Positions 26,543 to 35,057 of a stretch of DNA of 64,000 nt are shown piece by piece (the stretch's first letter is position 1; every line of letters starts with the position of its first letter). The DNA is taken from NCBI GenBank assembly GCA_016791115.1, contig JAEUNL010000004.1:1-64000 (forward strand), in the 5' to 3' direction. The position numbers and the translations under genes are program-made. The notes under the pieces are model-generated. The model saw nothing but the letters and a program-made list of their open reading frames with translations, was not told the DNA's origin and searched no databases. The stretch comes from Rhodocyclaceae bacterium (lineage in GTDB: Bacteria; Pseudomonadota; Gammaproteobacteria; Burkholderiales; Rhodocyclaceae).

Positions 26543-27661
26543 ATGAAACCCAACGCAAATCCACAGGCAACGGTGATCCCGCGCGACGAGCCGCCCAATC
26601 GGGCCGCCGCCACGCTGGGCGATCCGCGCTGGGCCGCTGTGGCCAGCCGCGACCGATCGGCCGACGGCCGTTTCGTATACTCGGTTCGCACCACGGGCGT
26701 GTACTGCCGACCTTCCTGCGGATCGCGCACTGCGCGGCCGGAGAACGTCGCGTTCCACGCCACCGCAGACGACGCACGGCAGGCCGGCTTCCGCCCCTGC
26801 AAGCGCTGCCGGCCGGACGATGCGCCGCTGGCGCAGCAGCAGGCCGCGACGGTGGCGCGGCTGTGCCGGCTGATCGAACAGGCCGAATCGCCACCGCGTC
26901 TCGACGAACTGGCGCGGCTCGCCGGCATCAGCCGCTTTCACCTGCACCGCCTGTTCAAGGCAAGCACCGGACTCACGCCCGCGGGTTATGCCGCCGCACG
27001 GCGCACCGGGCGACTGAAGGCCGGACTCGACGCCGCGGCGTCGGTGACCGATGCAATCTATGCGGCGGGCTACGCGTCGAGCGGGCGCTTCTACGACGAC
27101 GCGTCCAAGACGCTCGGCATGACGCCGCGCCGGTTCCGCGCCGGCGGCGCGGGCATGCAGATCCGCTTCGCGATCGGCCAGTGCTCGCTGGGCGCGATCC
27201 TCGTTGCCGCGACCGAACGAGGCGTCTGCGCCATCCTGCTCGGCGATGCCCCGGATGCGTTGCTGCGTGACCTGCAAGAACGGTTTCCCCGCGCGGAGCT
27301 GCTCGGCGGCGACGCGGCGTTCGAGCATACCGTGGCCCGTGTCGTCGGCCTGGTCGAGCAACCGCGCCTCGGACTCGATCTGCCGCTCGACGTGCGCGGG
27401 ACCGCCTTCCAGCAACGCGTGTGGCAGGCGCTGCGCGACATACCGGCTGGCGCGACGACGACCTACAGCGCACTGGCGCAGCACCTCGGCGCGCCGCAAT
27501 CGGCACGTGCCGTCGCCGGGGCGGTCGCGGCGAACCCGCTGGCGGTGGCGATTCCCTGTCACCGCGTGATACGCCTCGACGGCAGCCTGTCCGGCTATCG
27601 CTGGGGCGTCGAACGCAAGCGCGCGCTGCTCGAGCGCGAGGCGGACGAGCGCGCCGGGTGA
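26543..27661 (+). CDS. ada: Bifunctional DNA alkylation-repair protein / transcriptional activator Ada
   Basis: A 372-residue protein with all Ada modules. The N-terminal zinc and methyl-acceptor domain has four cysteines (YCRPSCGSR and RPCKRC), whose first cysteine takes methyl groups from phosphotriesters. An AraC helix-turn-helix covers about 100-195 (LDELARLAGISRFHLHRLFKASTGLTP). A C-terminal O6-alkylguanine methyltransferase has the acceptor PCHRV. Methylation of the N-terminal cysteine turns Ada into an activator of its own operon. alkB follows with overlapping stop and start, the classical ada-alkB arrangement. Confidence 0.96.
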   Translation: MKPNANPQATVIPRDEPPNRAAATLGDPRWAAVASRDRSADGRFVYSVRTTGVYCRPSCGSRTARPENVAFHATADDARQAGFRPCKRCRPDDAPLAQQQAATVARLCRLIEQAESPPRLDELARLAGISRFHLHRLFKASTGLTPAGYAAARRTGRLKAGLDAAASVTDAIYAAGYASSGRFYDDASKTLGMTPRRFRAGGAGMQIRFAIGQCSLGAILVAATERGVCAILLGDAPDALLRDLQERFPRAELLGGDAAFEHTVARVVGLVEQPRLGLDLPLDVRGTAFQQRVWQALRDIPAGATTTYSALAQHLGAPQSARAVAGAVAANPLAVAIPCHRVIRLDGSLSGYRWGVERKRALLEREADERAG

Positions 27662-28305
27662 GCCTCGATCTATTCGACGCCGCCGATTGCCGCACGGCAA
27701 TCGAGATCGGCCCGGACGCGCTGTTGCTGCGCGGCTTTGCCAGCAACACCGCGCCGGCACTGCTTGACGCGCTGGGCCACATCCTGGCGCAGGCGCCGTT
27801 TCGCCACATGGTCACACCGGGCGGCTTTCGCATGTCGGTGGCGATGACCAACTGCGGCGCCCTTGGCTGGGTGAGCGACGAAACCGGCTACCGCTACGTG
27901 CCGTTTGATCCTCAAACCGGCCGGGCCTGGCCGTCGCTGCCGGCCGGCTTTGCGCAACTGGCGCGCGATGCCGCATCGCAGGCCGGTTTCGACGGCTTCA
28001 CGCCGGACGCCTGCCTGATCAACCGCTACGAACCGGGCACACGCCTGAGCCTGCACCAGGATCGCAACGAGCGCGATTTCACGCAGCCGATCGTCTCTGT
28101 GTCACTCGGCGTTTCGGCGTTGTTCCTGTTCGGCGGCCCGAGGCGTGCGGACAAGACACGGCGCGTCGAACTGCACCATGGCGACATCGCGGTGTGGGGC
28201 GGCCGGTCGCGCCTGCACTACCACGGCGTGCTGCCGATCAAGCCGGGGCACCATGCGATGCTCGGCGAACAACGCCTCAACCTGACGTTTCGCAAGGCCG
28301 GCTGA
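27658..28305 (+). CDS. alkB: DNA oxidative demethylase AlkB
   Basis: A 215-residue Fe(II)/2-oxoglutarate dioxygenase. The metal ligands are H and D in LHQDRNERDF and the later H in RLHYHGVLPI; 2-oxoglutarate is bound by the Arg residues of RLNLTFRKAG. It removes methyl groups from 1-methyladenine and 3-methylcytosine. The start is a GTG within GTGA, overlapping the ada stop by four bases, so translation is coupled. Confidence 0.96.
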   Translation: MSLDLFDAADCRTAIEIGPDALLLRGFASNTAPALLDALGHILAQAPFRHMVTPGGFRMSVAMTNCGALGWVSDETGYRYVPFDPQTGRAWPSLPAGFAQLARDAASQAGFDGFTPDACLINRYEPGTRLSLHQDRNERDFTQPIVSVSLGVSALFLFGGPRRADKTRRVELHHGDIAVWGGRSRLHYHGVLPIKPGHHAMLGEQRLNLTFRKAG

Positions 28306-28432
28306 GTTCGTCGCGGCACGCCATCAATCCAGGCATTTTGTCAGTAGCATGCCCGGAAATCCTTATGAATGCTGGCTTGTGCAAAAAACTGTCAGGATGC
28401 ACGTTGTGCGACTGCGCGCACTTTCCGCCCGT

Positions 28433-29194
28433 TCAAGGCGTCGCGCAGCGGCCGGCGAGCAGCGCAAGCGGCCAGCGAATCTCTCGCAATTGCCCCGCGT
28501 CGCCCCAATAGGCAGCGAGTTGCGACGCGAGCCGTGCGACCGGATCGTCGCCGCGCCGTTCGATGTAGCGCGCGGTGGCCGACCAGCTGCAGAAATAACC
28601 GAGCAGTTGCGCAAGGTTCCAGTGCAGGCTCATCGCGAAGTCGGGCGCCGCGATGCGTTCGAAGGGAAACCGCAGCTCGCGGTAGGCATTTTCCACGTGG
28701 CGACGCTCGGGAGGCCAGTACGGTCCGACCTCGTCGTGGTAGAAGCGCTGCACCATGGTGTTTACCGCCGCGCCTTCGACCGCAAGCACGCCGTAGCTCC
28801 ATGCCGCGATCAGGCCGCCGGGCCGCAACACGCGGCGCACTTCGGCGTAGAAGCGGTCGAGGTCGAACCAGTGCAGCGCCTGCGCGACGATCACCAGATC
28901 GGCGCTGGCATCGTCGATCGTGCTGCACTCGGCCGGCGCCACGCGGTACTCGACGCGCGGATCGGGCTGCGCCTGCGCGATCTGCGCCGCGCTGGCATCG
29001 GTCGCGATCACACGCGTAAAGTGCCGCGCCAGCGCGATCGATGCCTGCCCGCTGCCGGCGCCGCAATCCCACGCCAAGTCACGCGGCGCGCATTGCGCGG
29101 CCAGCCAGTCGAATAGCGAATCCGGATAGCGCGGACGGCTGTCCGCATATTGCGCGGCGACCGCCGCAAAGTGATCGCTGAACCTTCCGTTCAT
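28433..29194 (-). CDS. Class I SAM-dependent methyltransferase
   Basis: A 253-residue soluble enzyme. Motif I WDCGAGSGQASIALA binds SAM, with VIATDAS (acidic residue at the end of beta-2), LVIVAQALHWFD and VLRPGGLIAAWSY. These match the family of small-molecule methyltransferases related to TAM and yeast Crg1-type enzymes. The substrate is unknown. It stands alone, separated from ccp by a terminator that ends the upstream transcript. Confidence 0.85.
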   Translation of the reverse strand: MNGRFSDHFAAVAAQYADSRPRYPDSLFDWLAAQCAPRDLAWDCGAGSGQASIALARHFTRVIATDASAAQIAQAQPDPRVEYRVAPAECSTIDDASADLVIVAQALHWFDLDRFYAEVRRVLRPGGLIAAWSYGVLAVEGAAVNTMVQRFYHDEVGPYWPPERRHVENAYRELRFPFERIAAPDFAMSLHWNLAQLLGYFCSWSATARYIERRGDDPVARLASQLAAYWGDAGQLREIRWPLALLAGRCATP

Positions 29195-29288
29195 GCCGGA
29201 CCTCCGTGCCACGATCGATGGACGGATTCTACGATGGCCGATCGACAGCCTGCGCCGCACACCGGGCGCCGTCCGAACTGCACGCAGG

Positions 29289-29318
29289 AAAAAAGCGCAG
29301 GGACCACGGTCCCTGCGC
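29289..29318 (-). terminator. Strong Rho-independent terminator after cytochrome c peroxidase
   Basis: On the minus strand GCGCAGGGACC and GGTCCCTGCGC form an 11-pair stem with a two-base centre, followed by a run of six T. It lies 25 bases after the peroxidase stop. Confidence 0.9.
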
Positions 29319-29343
29319 CTTTCCCGCGCGACCGCGAAAAACG

Positions 29344-30342
29344 CTACTTCTTGGCGAACGGCTGCGGCCGCGGCGTGGCGTCGGTCGACGGCGGCAGCAC
29401 CGGCAGATCGAACTTCGGCTGGTCGCCGGTCAGCGTCTTCAGGAATGCCACGATCCTGGCGTTCTCCGCATCGGTGAACTTCTTGCCGAGTTGCAGGCGG
29501 CCCATGGTGTCCACCGCCTCCTTCAGCGTGTTGGCGGCGCCGTCGTGGAAATACGGGTAGGTCATTTCGACATTGCGCAGCGTCGGCACCTTGAAGTTGA
29601 AACGGTCGGCGTCCTTGCCGGTCACCGCCGAGCGCCCCTCGGCGGGACTCGACGCCTTGTACGGTTCGACCACACCCATCTTCTGGAACGACGAGCCGCC
29701 GACCGCCGGGCCGTTGTGGCACGCGACGCAGCCGCTTTCCTTGAACAGCTTGTAGCCGGCGACCTCATCGGGCGTCAGCGCATCGTCCTTTCCGAGCAAC
29801 CACTGGTCGAAGCGCGAATTCGGCGTCACCAGCGTCTTTTCGAACTCGGCAATCGCCTGCGTGACTTCGTCGATGGTGATCTTGGGCTTGCCGAACACCT
29901 GCTGGAATTCGGTTACATAGGCCGGGATCGACTCCAGAACGTTGATCGCCAGCGTGTGAGTCGAGGCCATCTCGCCCGGGTTGGCGATCGGGCCGCCCGC
30001 CTGCGCCTTCAGGTCGGCAGCGCGGCCGTCCCAGAATTGCGCCACGTTAAGGCTGGAATTGAGCACGGTCGGCGCGTTGATCGGGCCTTCCTGCCAGTTG
30101 TGACCAATTGACGTCTTGATGTTGTCGGTGCCGCCCATCGACAGGTTATGGCACGAGTTGCACGAGATGAAACCGGATTTGGACAGGCGTGGATCGAAAT
30201 ACAGCTTCTTGCCCAGTTCGGCCTGGGCGAGGTTGATCTGCTTGACCGGCGCGATCGGCTGAATGGGTTCGTTGCGCGCGGCGGCGAATGCGGTCGACAG
30301 ACCGATTATCGACACGGCGGCGGCGATCAGACGGGCTTTCAT
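29344..30342 (-). CDS. Di-haem cytochrome c peroxidase (MauG/CcpA family)
   Basis: A 332-residue periplasmic protein with a signal peptide (ARLIAAAVSIIGLSTAFA) and two c-type haem sites, CNSCH at 61-65 and CVACH at 205-209. The conserved peroxidase-domain segments LGKKLYFDPRLS and VPTLRNVEMTYPYFHDG are present. It reduces hydrogen peroxide to water with electrons from a c-type cytochrome or cupredoxin. It is divergent from oxyR, and the intergenic region holds an OxyR-type operator and an FNR-type dyad, a control logic fitting peroxide defence under low oxygen. A strong terminator follows. Confidence 0.95.
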   Translation of the reverse strand: MKARLIAAAVSIIGLSTAFAAARNEPIQPIAPVKQINLAQAELGKKLYFDPRLSKSGFISCNSCHNLSMGGTDNIKTSIGHNWQEGPINAPTVLNSSLNVAQFWDGRAADLKAQAGGPIANPGEMASTHTLAINVLESIPAYVTEFQQVFGKPKITIDEVTQAIAEFEKTLVTPNSRFDQWLLGKDDALTPDEVAGYKLFKESGCVACHNGPAVGGSSFQKMGVVEPYKASSPAEGRSAVTGKDADRFNFKVPTLRNVEMTYPYFHDGAANTLKEAVDTMGRLQLGKKFTDAENARIVAFLKTLTGDQPKFDLPVLPPSTDATPRPQPFAKK

Positions 30343-30455
30343 GGCTTGCTCCTTTGCTTCGATGGAAACCGGGCGGCGGACGATGCATTCCTGATCTGGC
30401 GCAAGAATCCGCGTTTGAACTTTGTCTAAAGTTACGCCAGCCCGGATCGCGATTA

Positions 30456-30469
30456 TTGACTCAAGTCAA
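30456..30469. promoter_or_regulatory. FNR/ANR-type dyad upstream of ccp
   Basis: TTGAC-TCAA-GTCAA is a perfect 5-4-5 dyad differing from the FNR/ANR consensus (TTGAT-N4-ATCAA) by one base per half. It lies about 115-125 bases before the peroxidase start. Cytochrome c peroxidases are often activated by FNR-like regulators. The distance to a transcription start is not known. Confidence 0.5.
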
Positions 30470-30479
30470 TGATTTAATT

Positions 30480-30516
30480 GTAGTTTTTTCCTATGAAGCG
30501 CATAGGTGTTTTCTAT
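30480..30516. promoter_or_regulatory. OxyR operator (four tetranucleotides at 7-base spacing)
   Basis: GTAG-N7-CTAT-N7-ATAG-N7-CTAT spans 30480-30516. The OxyR consensus is ATAG-N7-CTAT-N7-ATAG-N7-CTAT, so three of the four elements are exact and the first differs in one base, with all three spacings exact. It ends 11 bases before the oxyR start codon, a position that allows autorepression while also serving the divergent peroxidase gene. Confidence 0.8.
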
Positions 30517-30527
30517 GAGGGCAAGTC

Positions 30528-31454
30528 ATGAAGCTCACGGCGTTGCGGTACATGGTGGCCTTTGCCGACGAAAAATCGTTCAGCCGGGCGGCCGAGCGCT
30601 GCAGCGTCAGCCAGCCGAGCCTGAGCGTGGCGCTGCAGAATCTCGAGGCGGAACTCGGCGTCGAGCTGATCGAACGCACCAAGGGCCATGCCTCGCTCAC
30701 CGAGGTCGGCGAGCAGGTCGTTGCGCAGGCGCGCCGCACACTGGAAGAGGCACACCGGATCGAAGTGGTCGCCCACATGGGCAAAGACCCGCTACACGGC
30801 GGCCTGCGCCTCGGCGTGATCCACACCATCGGCCCTTACCTGTTGCCGGATCTGATCGCCTCGCTGCATCAGGTCGCGCCCGGTCTTACCCTCTACATCG
30901 AGGAGAGCATGACGGCGCTGCTCACTGACAATCTGAAGTACGGCCAAGTGGACGCGGTCATCCTTGCGCTGCCGTTCGAAGTGCCCGGCGTCGAGACGCG
31001 CGTGCTCTACGACGAGGCGTTCAAGGTGATCGTGCCGCGCGGCCATCCGTGGGCACACCGGCGCAGCATTCGCCGCGACGAGGTGCATGGCGAGAACGTG
31101 CTGGTGCTCAAGGCCGGCAACTGCTTCCGCGAACAGGTGCTCGACGCCTGCCCCGAGATCAGCCATGCCGACGGCTCGCTGCTGCAGGGGCACTCGATCG
31201 AAACCATTCGTTGCATGGTGGCTTCGGGCTACGGCGTGTCGGTGCTACCGGCCAGTGCGCTTGCCGCCCCCTACCGCTCCGACCTGGTGGTGGCGATTCC
31301 CTTCGAGCCGCCGGCGCCAGCGCGCAGGGTGGTCATCGCGTGGCGGCGCGGCTCGGCACGGCTGCCGGCGATCGAAGCGGTCGTCGAAGCCGTGCAGCAG
31401 ATGAAAGCATCGTACTTGGGCCGCGATACCGTCCCGGACCGCGCAGCAGCCTGA
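30528..31454 (+). CDS. oxyR: Hydrogen-peroxide-sensing LysR regulator OxyR
   Basis: A 308-residue LysR-type protein. The N-terminal winged helix has FSRAAERCSVSQPSLSVALQNLE. The effector domain has KAGNCFREQVLDACPE, placing cysteines at exactly 199 and 208, the peroxide-sensing pair of E. coli OxyR, with the conserved ETIRCMVASGYGVSVLPAS following. Oxidation forms a C199-C208 disulfide that reshapes the tetramer. A near-perfect OxyR operator lies immediately upstream, and the divergent gene is a peroxidase. A GAGGG ribosome site overlaps the operator edge. Confidence 0.95.
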   Translation: MKLTALRYMVAFADEKSFSRAAERCSVSQPSLSVALQNLEAELGVELIERTKGHASLTEVGEQVVAQARRTLEEAHRIEVVAHMGKDPLHGGLRLGVIHTIGPYLLPDLIASLHQVAPGLTLYIEESMTALLTDNLKYGQVDAVILALPFEVPGVETRVLYDEAFKVIVPRGHPWAHRRSIRRDEVHGENVLVLKAGNCFREQVLDACPEISHADGSLLQGHSIETIRCMVASGYGVSVLPASALAAPYRSDLVVAIPFEPPAPARRVVIAWRRGSARLPAIEAVVEAVQQMKASYLGRDTVPDRAAA

Positions 31455-31564
31455 GCGCGGCAGCATGAGATGCTGTCCGCCGTCGGCGCGACAGGTTCAC
31501 GAGCCGCATCCTTTTGGCACAGGCTGCGTTTAGTCTACCGGCCAGACTTCACGCGCGCCGCCAC

Positions 31565-32722
31565 ATGCAAACCCGCACCATGCGTTCGAGATTCCCCGCT
31601 TCGCCCATCCTCGGCTGGCTGATCGCCGTCACGCTGGCGGCCCTTGCAGGCTGTGCAAGCGACGAGCGCGCGCGCGATGCGGCCCCCTCGCCGGCCGAGA
31701 TCCGCGCCCGGATTGCCGGGCTGATTCCAGCCGGCACGCCCGACCGCGCCGGCTGGGCGGCCGACATCCAGTCGTCGATGGCCGCGCTGGAGATTGCACC
31801 GAACAGCGCGAACATCTGCGCCGTGCTCGCCGTGACCGAGCAGGAATCCGGCTTTCGCGCCGACCCTGCGGTGCCCGGCCTGTCGCGCATCGCATGGGAG
31901 GAAATCGAGCGCCGTGCCGAGCGCATCGGGGTGCCGATGCTCGCGGTGCGGCTGGCGCTGCAGATCGACTCGCCCACCGGCAAGCGCTACGGCGAGCGCC
32001 TCGACGCAGTGAAGACCGAGAAGGAGTTGAGCCGCATCTTCGAGGATTTCATCGGCATGGTGCCGATGGGTGAGCGCCTGTTCGCCGGTCTGAACCCGGT
32101 GCGCACCGGCGGTCCGATGCAGGTGAGCATCGCCTTCGCCGAGCGCCACGCGGCCGCCAGCGGCTACCCTTTCAAGTCCGACGGCTCGGTCCGCCACGAG
32201 GTGTTCACGCGGCGCGGGGGCATGTACTTCGGCATTGCGCACCTGCTCGCCTATCCGGCCAACTATGACGCGCACCTGTACCGCTTCGCCGACTTCAACG
32301 CCGGCCACTATGCGAGCCGCAATGCGGCGTTCCAGAACGCGGTGAGCGTGGCAACCGGCATCGCGCTCGATCTCGACGGCGACCTGATCCGCCATGGCAG
32401 CGGCAGTGACGCGCCGGGCAGCACCGAACTCGCGGTGCGTGCCCTGGCCCGGCAGATCGACATGGATCACGGCGCGATCCGCAACGCGCTCGAACAGGGC
32501 GACGGCGCCGCATTCGAGCGCGGCAAACTCTACCGCCGCGTGTTCGAACTGGCCGAGCGGATCGAGCACAAGGCCTTGCCGCGCGCCGTGCTGCCGCGCA
32601 TCGACCTGCACAGCCCGAAGATCACCCGCAAGCTCACCACCGAGTGGTTCGCCAAGCGTGTCGACGAGCGCCACCGGCGCTGCATCGGCCGCGCCGGCGC
32701 GAGCACTGCCGACAATACCTGA
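31565..32722 (+). CDS. DUF1615 family lipoprotein
   Basis: About 385 residues with a lipoprotein signal (GWLIAVTLAALAGC, lipobox LAGC), so the mature protein is anchored by its N-terminal cysteine in the cell envelope. The mature part matches DUF1615: EQESGFRADPAVPGL with its QESG element resembling lytic-transglycosylase folds, MQVSIAFAERHA and RRGGMYFGIAHLLAYPA. The function of the family is not established. Cell-wall cleavage is a reasonable guess from the E..S motif only. A start at 31580 is an alternative. Confidence 0.82.
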   Translation: MQTRTMRSRFPASPILGWLIAVTLAALAGCASDERARDAAPSPAEIRARIAGLIPAGTPDRAGWAADIQSSMAALEIAPNSANICAVLAVTEQESGFRADPAVPGLSRIAWEEIERRAERIGVPMLAVRLALQIDSPTGKRYGERLDAVKTEKELSRIFEDFIGMVPMGERLFAGLNPVRTGGPMQVSIAFAERHAAASGYPFKSDGSVRHEVFTRRGGMYFGIAHLLAYPANYDAHLYRFADFNAGHYASRNAAFQNAVSVATGIALDLDGDLIRHGSGSDAPGSTELAVRALARQIDMDHGAIRNALEQGDGAAFERGKLYRRVFELAERIEHKALPRAVLPRIDLHSPKITRKLTTEWFAKRVDERHRRCIGRAGASTADNT

Positions 32723-32924
32723 CCGACCTGGAAGCCGCATGCAGCGGCCAATCCAACGGCACATGTGCCAAGTGCCGCACCAACAGGCGCGCCTGGCGCA
32801 TTCCCCCTGAAGAAGCCCTGTCCATGCGGCTTGCAAGGCATCGTTCCGTCGGAAACACTGCGCGCGGCGCGCACCCCCGGGGCAAGCCGCTAGAATGGAA
32901 ACCTGACTTACCCGAGCGGCACCC

Positions 32925-33608
32925 ATGATCCACGATACCAACGCACCAGAGCTCCGCCTTTCGCCACTCGAAGCCCGTGTGCTCGGCGTGCTGGTGGAGA
33001 AGCAGCTCACCGTACCCGACACCTATCCGCTGACGCTCAACGCGCTGCTGGCGGGCTGCAGCCAGAAGACCAGCCGCGAGCCGGTGATGAACGTCAGCGA
33101 AGGCGAGGCGCAGATGGCGCTCGACGAGTTGCGCGCGCGCACGCTGGTGATCGACAGCTATGGCGCCTCGGGTCGTGTCATGCGCTATGCGCACAACCTC
33201 GATCGCGTGCTGAAGATCTCGCCGCCGGTGCTTGCGCTGCTCACCGCGCTGATGCTGCGCGGCCCGCAGACGCCGGGGGAACTGCGCGCGGCAGCCGACC
33301 GTTTCTACAAATTCCCCGATATCTCGTCACTCGAAGCCTATCTCGAGGAAATGGCCAACCGCAGTGCCGGCGCGCTCGCAGTCAGGCTGCCGCGCCAACC
33401 CGGCGCACGCGAAGCGCGCTGGGCGCATCTGCTGTGCGGCGAACCGGCCCTCGACGCCGCACCCCGGGCCGATGCCGATGACAGCGTGACCACCGGCGAG
33501 ATCGCTGCCGTCAAGGCGAACGTCGCCCGCCTGCAGGGCGAGGTGGCGGAACTGCGCGCACTGGTCGAACGGTTGTATGCGGAACTCGGCGTAAGCCGCG
33601 AAAATTAG
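32925..33608 (+). CDS. YceH-family (DUF480) protein
   Basis: A 227-residue protein with two winged-helix domains typical of YceH: EARVLGVLVEKQLTVPDTYPLTLNALLAGCSQKTSREPVM in the first, LMLRGPQTPGELRAAADR in the second. A C-terminal coiled coil covers about 195-225. The role of YceH is unknown. The stop codon is followed directly by the GTG of the chromate transporter, so they are co-transcribed. Confidence 0.92.
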   Translation: MIHDTNAPELRLSPLEARVLGVLVEKQLTVPDTYPLTLNALLAGCSQKTSREPVMNVSEGEAQMALDELRARTLVIDSYGASGRVMRYAHNLDRVLKISPPVLALLTALMLRGPQTPGELRAAADRFYKFPDISSLEAYLEEMANRSAGALAVRLPRQPGAREARWAHLLCGEPALDAAPRADADDSVTTGEIAAVKANVARLQGEVAELRALVERLYAELGVSREN

Positions 33609-34973
33609 GTGGCGCGCGATTCGACGCGCCCGCCGAAGCCGGCTCAACCGAGCTTCGGCGACGCGCTGCGCTGGTGGTTCCGGCTCGGCTGCATCAGCTT
33701 CGGCGGCCCGGCCGGACAGATTTCGATCATGCACCAGGAGCTGGTCGAAAAGCGCCGCTGGATTTCGGAGCGACGATTCCTGCACGCGCTCAACTATTGC
33801 ATGGTGCTGCCCGGCCCCGAGGCGCAGCAACTCGCCACCTACATCGGCTGGCTGATGCACGGCACCAAGGGCGCCATCGCGGCCGGTGCGCTGTTCGTGC
33901 TGCCCTCGCTGCTCCTGCTGATCGCCCTGTCATGGATCTACATGGCGCTGGGCGGCCAGCCGATGGTCGCCGGGATTCTGTATGGCATCAAGCCGGCGGT
34001 CACTGCGATTGTGCTCGCTGCGGCATGGCGCATCGGCACCCGGGCGCTCAAGAGTCCGCCGCTATGGGCGATTGCCGCGGCAGCGTTTCTGGCGATATTC
34101 GCGTTCTCGGTGCCGTTTCCAGCCATCGTGCTGGCCGCCGGCGTGCTCGGCTATGCCGGCGGGCGTTTCGCGCCGGCGCAGTTCGTCACCGGCGGCGCGC
34201 ATGCCAACGCCCAGGCCGACTACGGTCCGGCACTGATCGATGACGATACGCCGCCACCACCGCACGCACGCGCCTCGCGCGGGCGACTGGCACGGATTGC
34301 GGCAAGCGGCGCGGGCATCTGGTCGGCCGCGATCGGTGTACTGATCATGGCTTTCGGCTGGCAAGGATTGCCGACCCAGATGGGCTGGTTCTTCACCAAG
34401 GCCGCGATGCTCACCTTCGGTGGCGCCTACGCGGTGCTGCCCTACGTCTACCAAGCCGCGGTCGAGCAGCACCAGTGGCTGAGCGCGACGCAGATGATCG
34501 ACGGGCTGGCGCTCGGCGAAACGACGCCCGGCCCGCTGATCATGGTGGTGGCATTTGTCGGCTTCGTCGGCGGCTGGACCGACGCCGCGCGCATGGCAGC
34601 GGGTGCATTCCTGGCCGGACCGGGCATCGTGGCGATGGCAATGGCAGGCGCATGTGTCGCGACGTTTTTCACGTTCCTGCCGTCGTTCGTATTCATCCTC
34701 GCCGGGGCGCCGCTGGTGGAGGCCACGCACGGCGACCTGAAATTCACCGCGCCGCTCACCGGCATCACCGCCGCCGTGGTCGGCGTGATCGTCAACCTGG
34801 CGGTGTTCTTTGCGTGGCATGTGCTGTGGCCCGAGGGTTGGGAAGGCCGCTTCGAGTGGCCGGCGGCCGCGATCGCGCTTTGCGCCTTTGCTGCGCTGAC
34901 GCGGTTTCGAGTTGGCGTGGTGCCGGTCATCGCGGCAAGCGCGATCGCCGGACTGGCGATCCGGTTTCTGTGA
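33609..34973 (+). CDS. chrA: Chromate transporter, long-chain (two CHR domains)
   Basis: A 454-residue inner-membrane protein with 10-12 predicted spans in two homologous CHR halves. The first has FRLGCISFGGPAGQISIMHQELVE and the conserved MVLPGPEAQQLATYIGW; the second has TKAAMLTFGGAYAVLPYV and LALGETTPGPLIMVVAFVGF. The order and length match ChrA, which exports chromate (or sulfate analogues). The start is a GTG immediately after the yceH stop. Chromate resistance has to be tested, since many chromosomal CHR proteins give none. Confidence 0.93.
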   Translation: MARDSTRPPKPAQPSFGDALRWWFRLGCISFGGPAGQISIMHQELVEKRRWISERRFLHALNYCMVLPGPEAQQLATYIGWLMHGTKGAIAAGALFVLPSLLLLIALSWIYMALGGQPMVAGILYGIKPAVTAIVLAAAWRIGTRALKSPPLWAIAAAAFLAIFAFSVPFPAIVLAAGVLGYAGGRFAPAQFVTGGAHANAQADYGPALIDDDTPPPPHARASRGRLARIAASGAGIWSAAIGVLIMAFGWQGLPTQMGWFFTKAAMLTFGGAYAVLPYVYQAAVEQHQWLSATQMIDGLALGETTPGPLIMVVAFVGFVGGWTDAARMAAGAFLAGPGIVAMAMAGACVATFFTFLPSFVFILAGAPLVEATHGDLKFTAPLTGITAAVVGVIVNLAVFFAWHVLWPEGWEGRFEWPAAAIALCAFAALTRFRVGVVPVIAASAIAGLAIRFL

Positions 34974-35057
34974 CCTATGCCATTCAAGGCATAGCCCGGC
35001 GTGCCGTAAACAACCTGGGACGACGCAACTCGTCCGTCAAACGAGCACACCACGACC

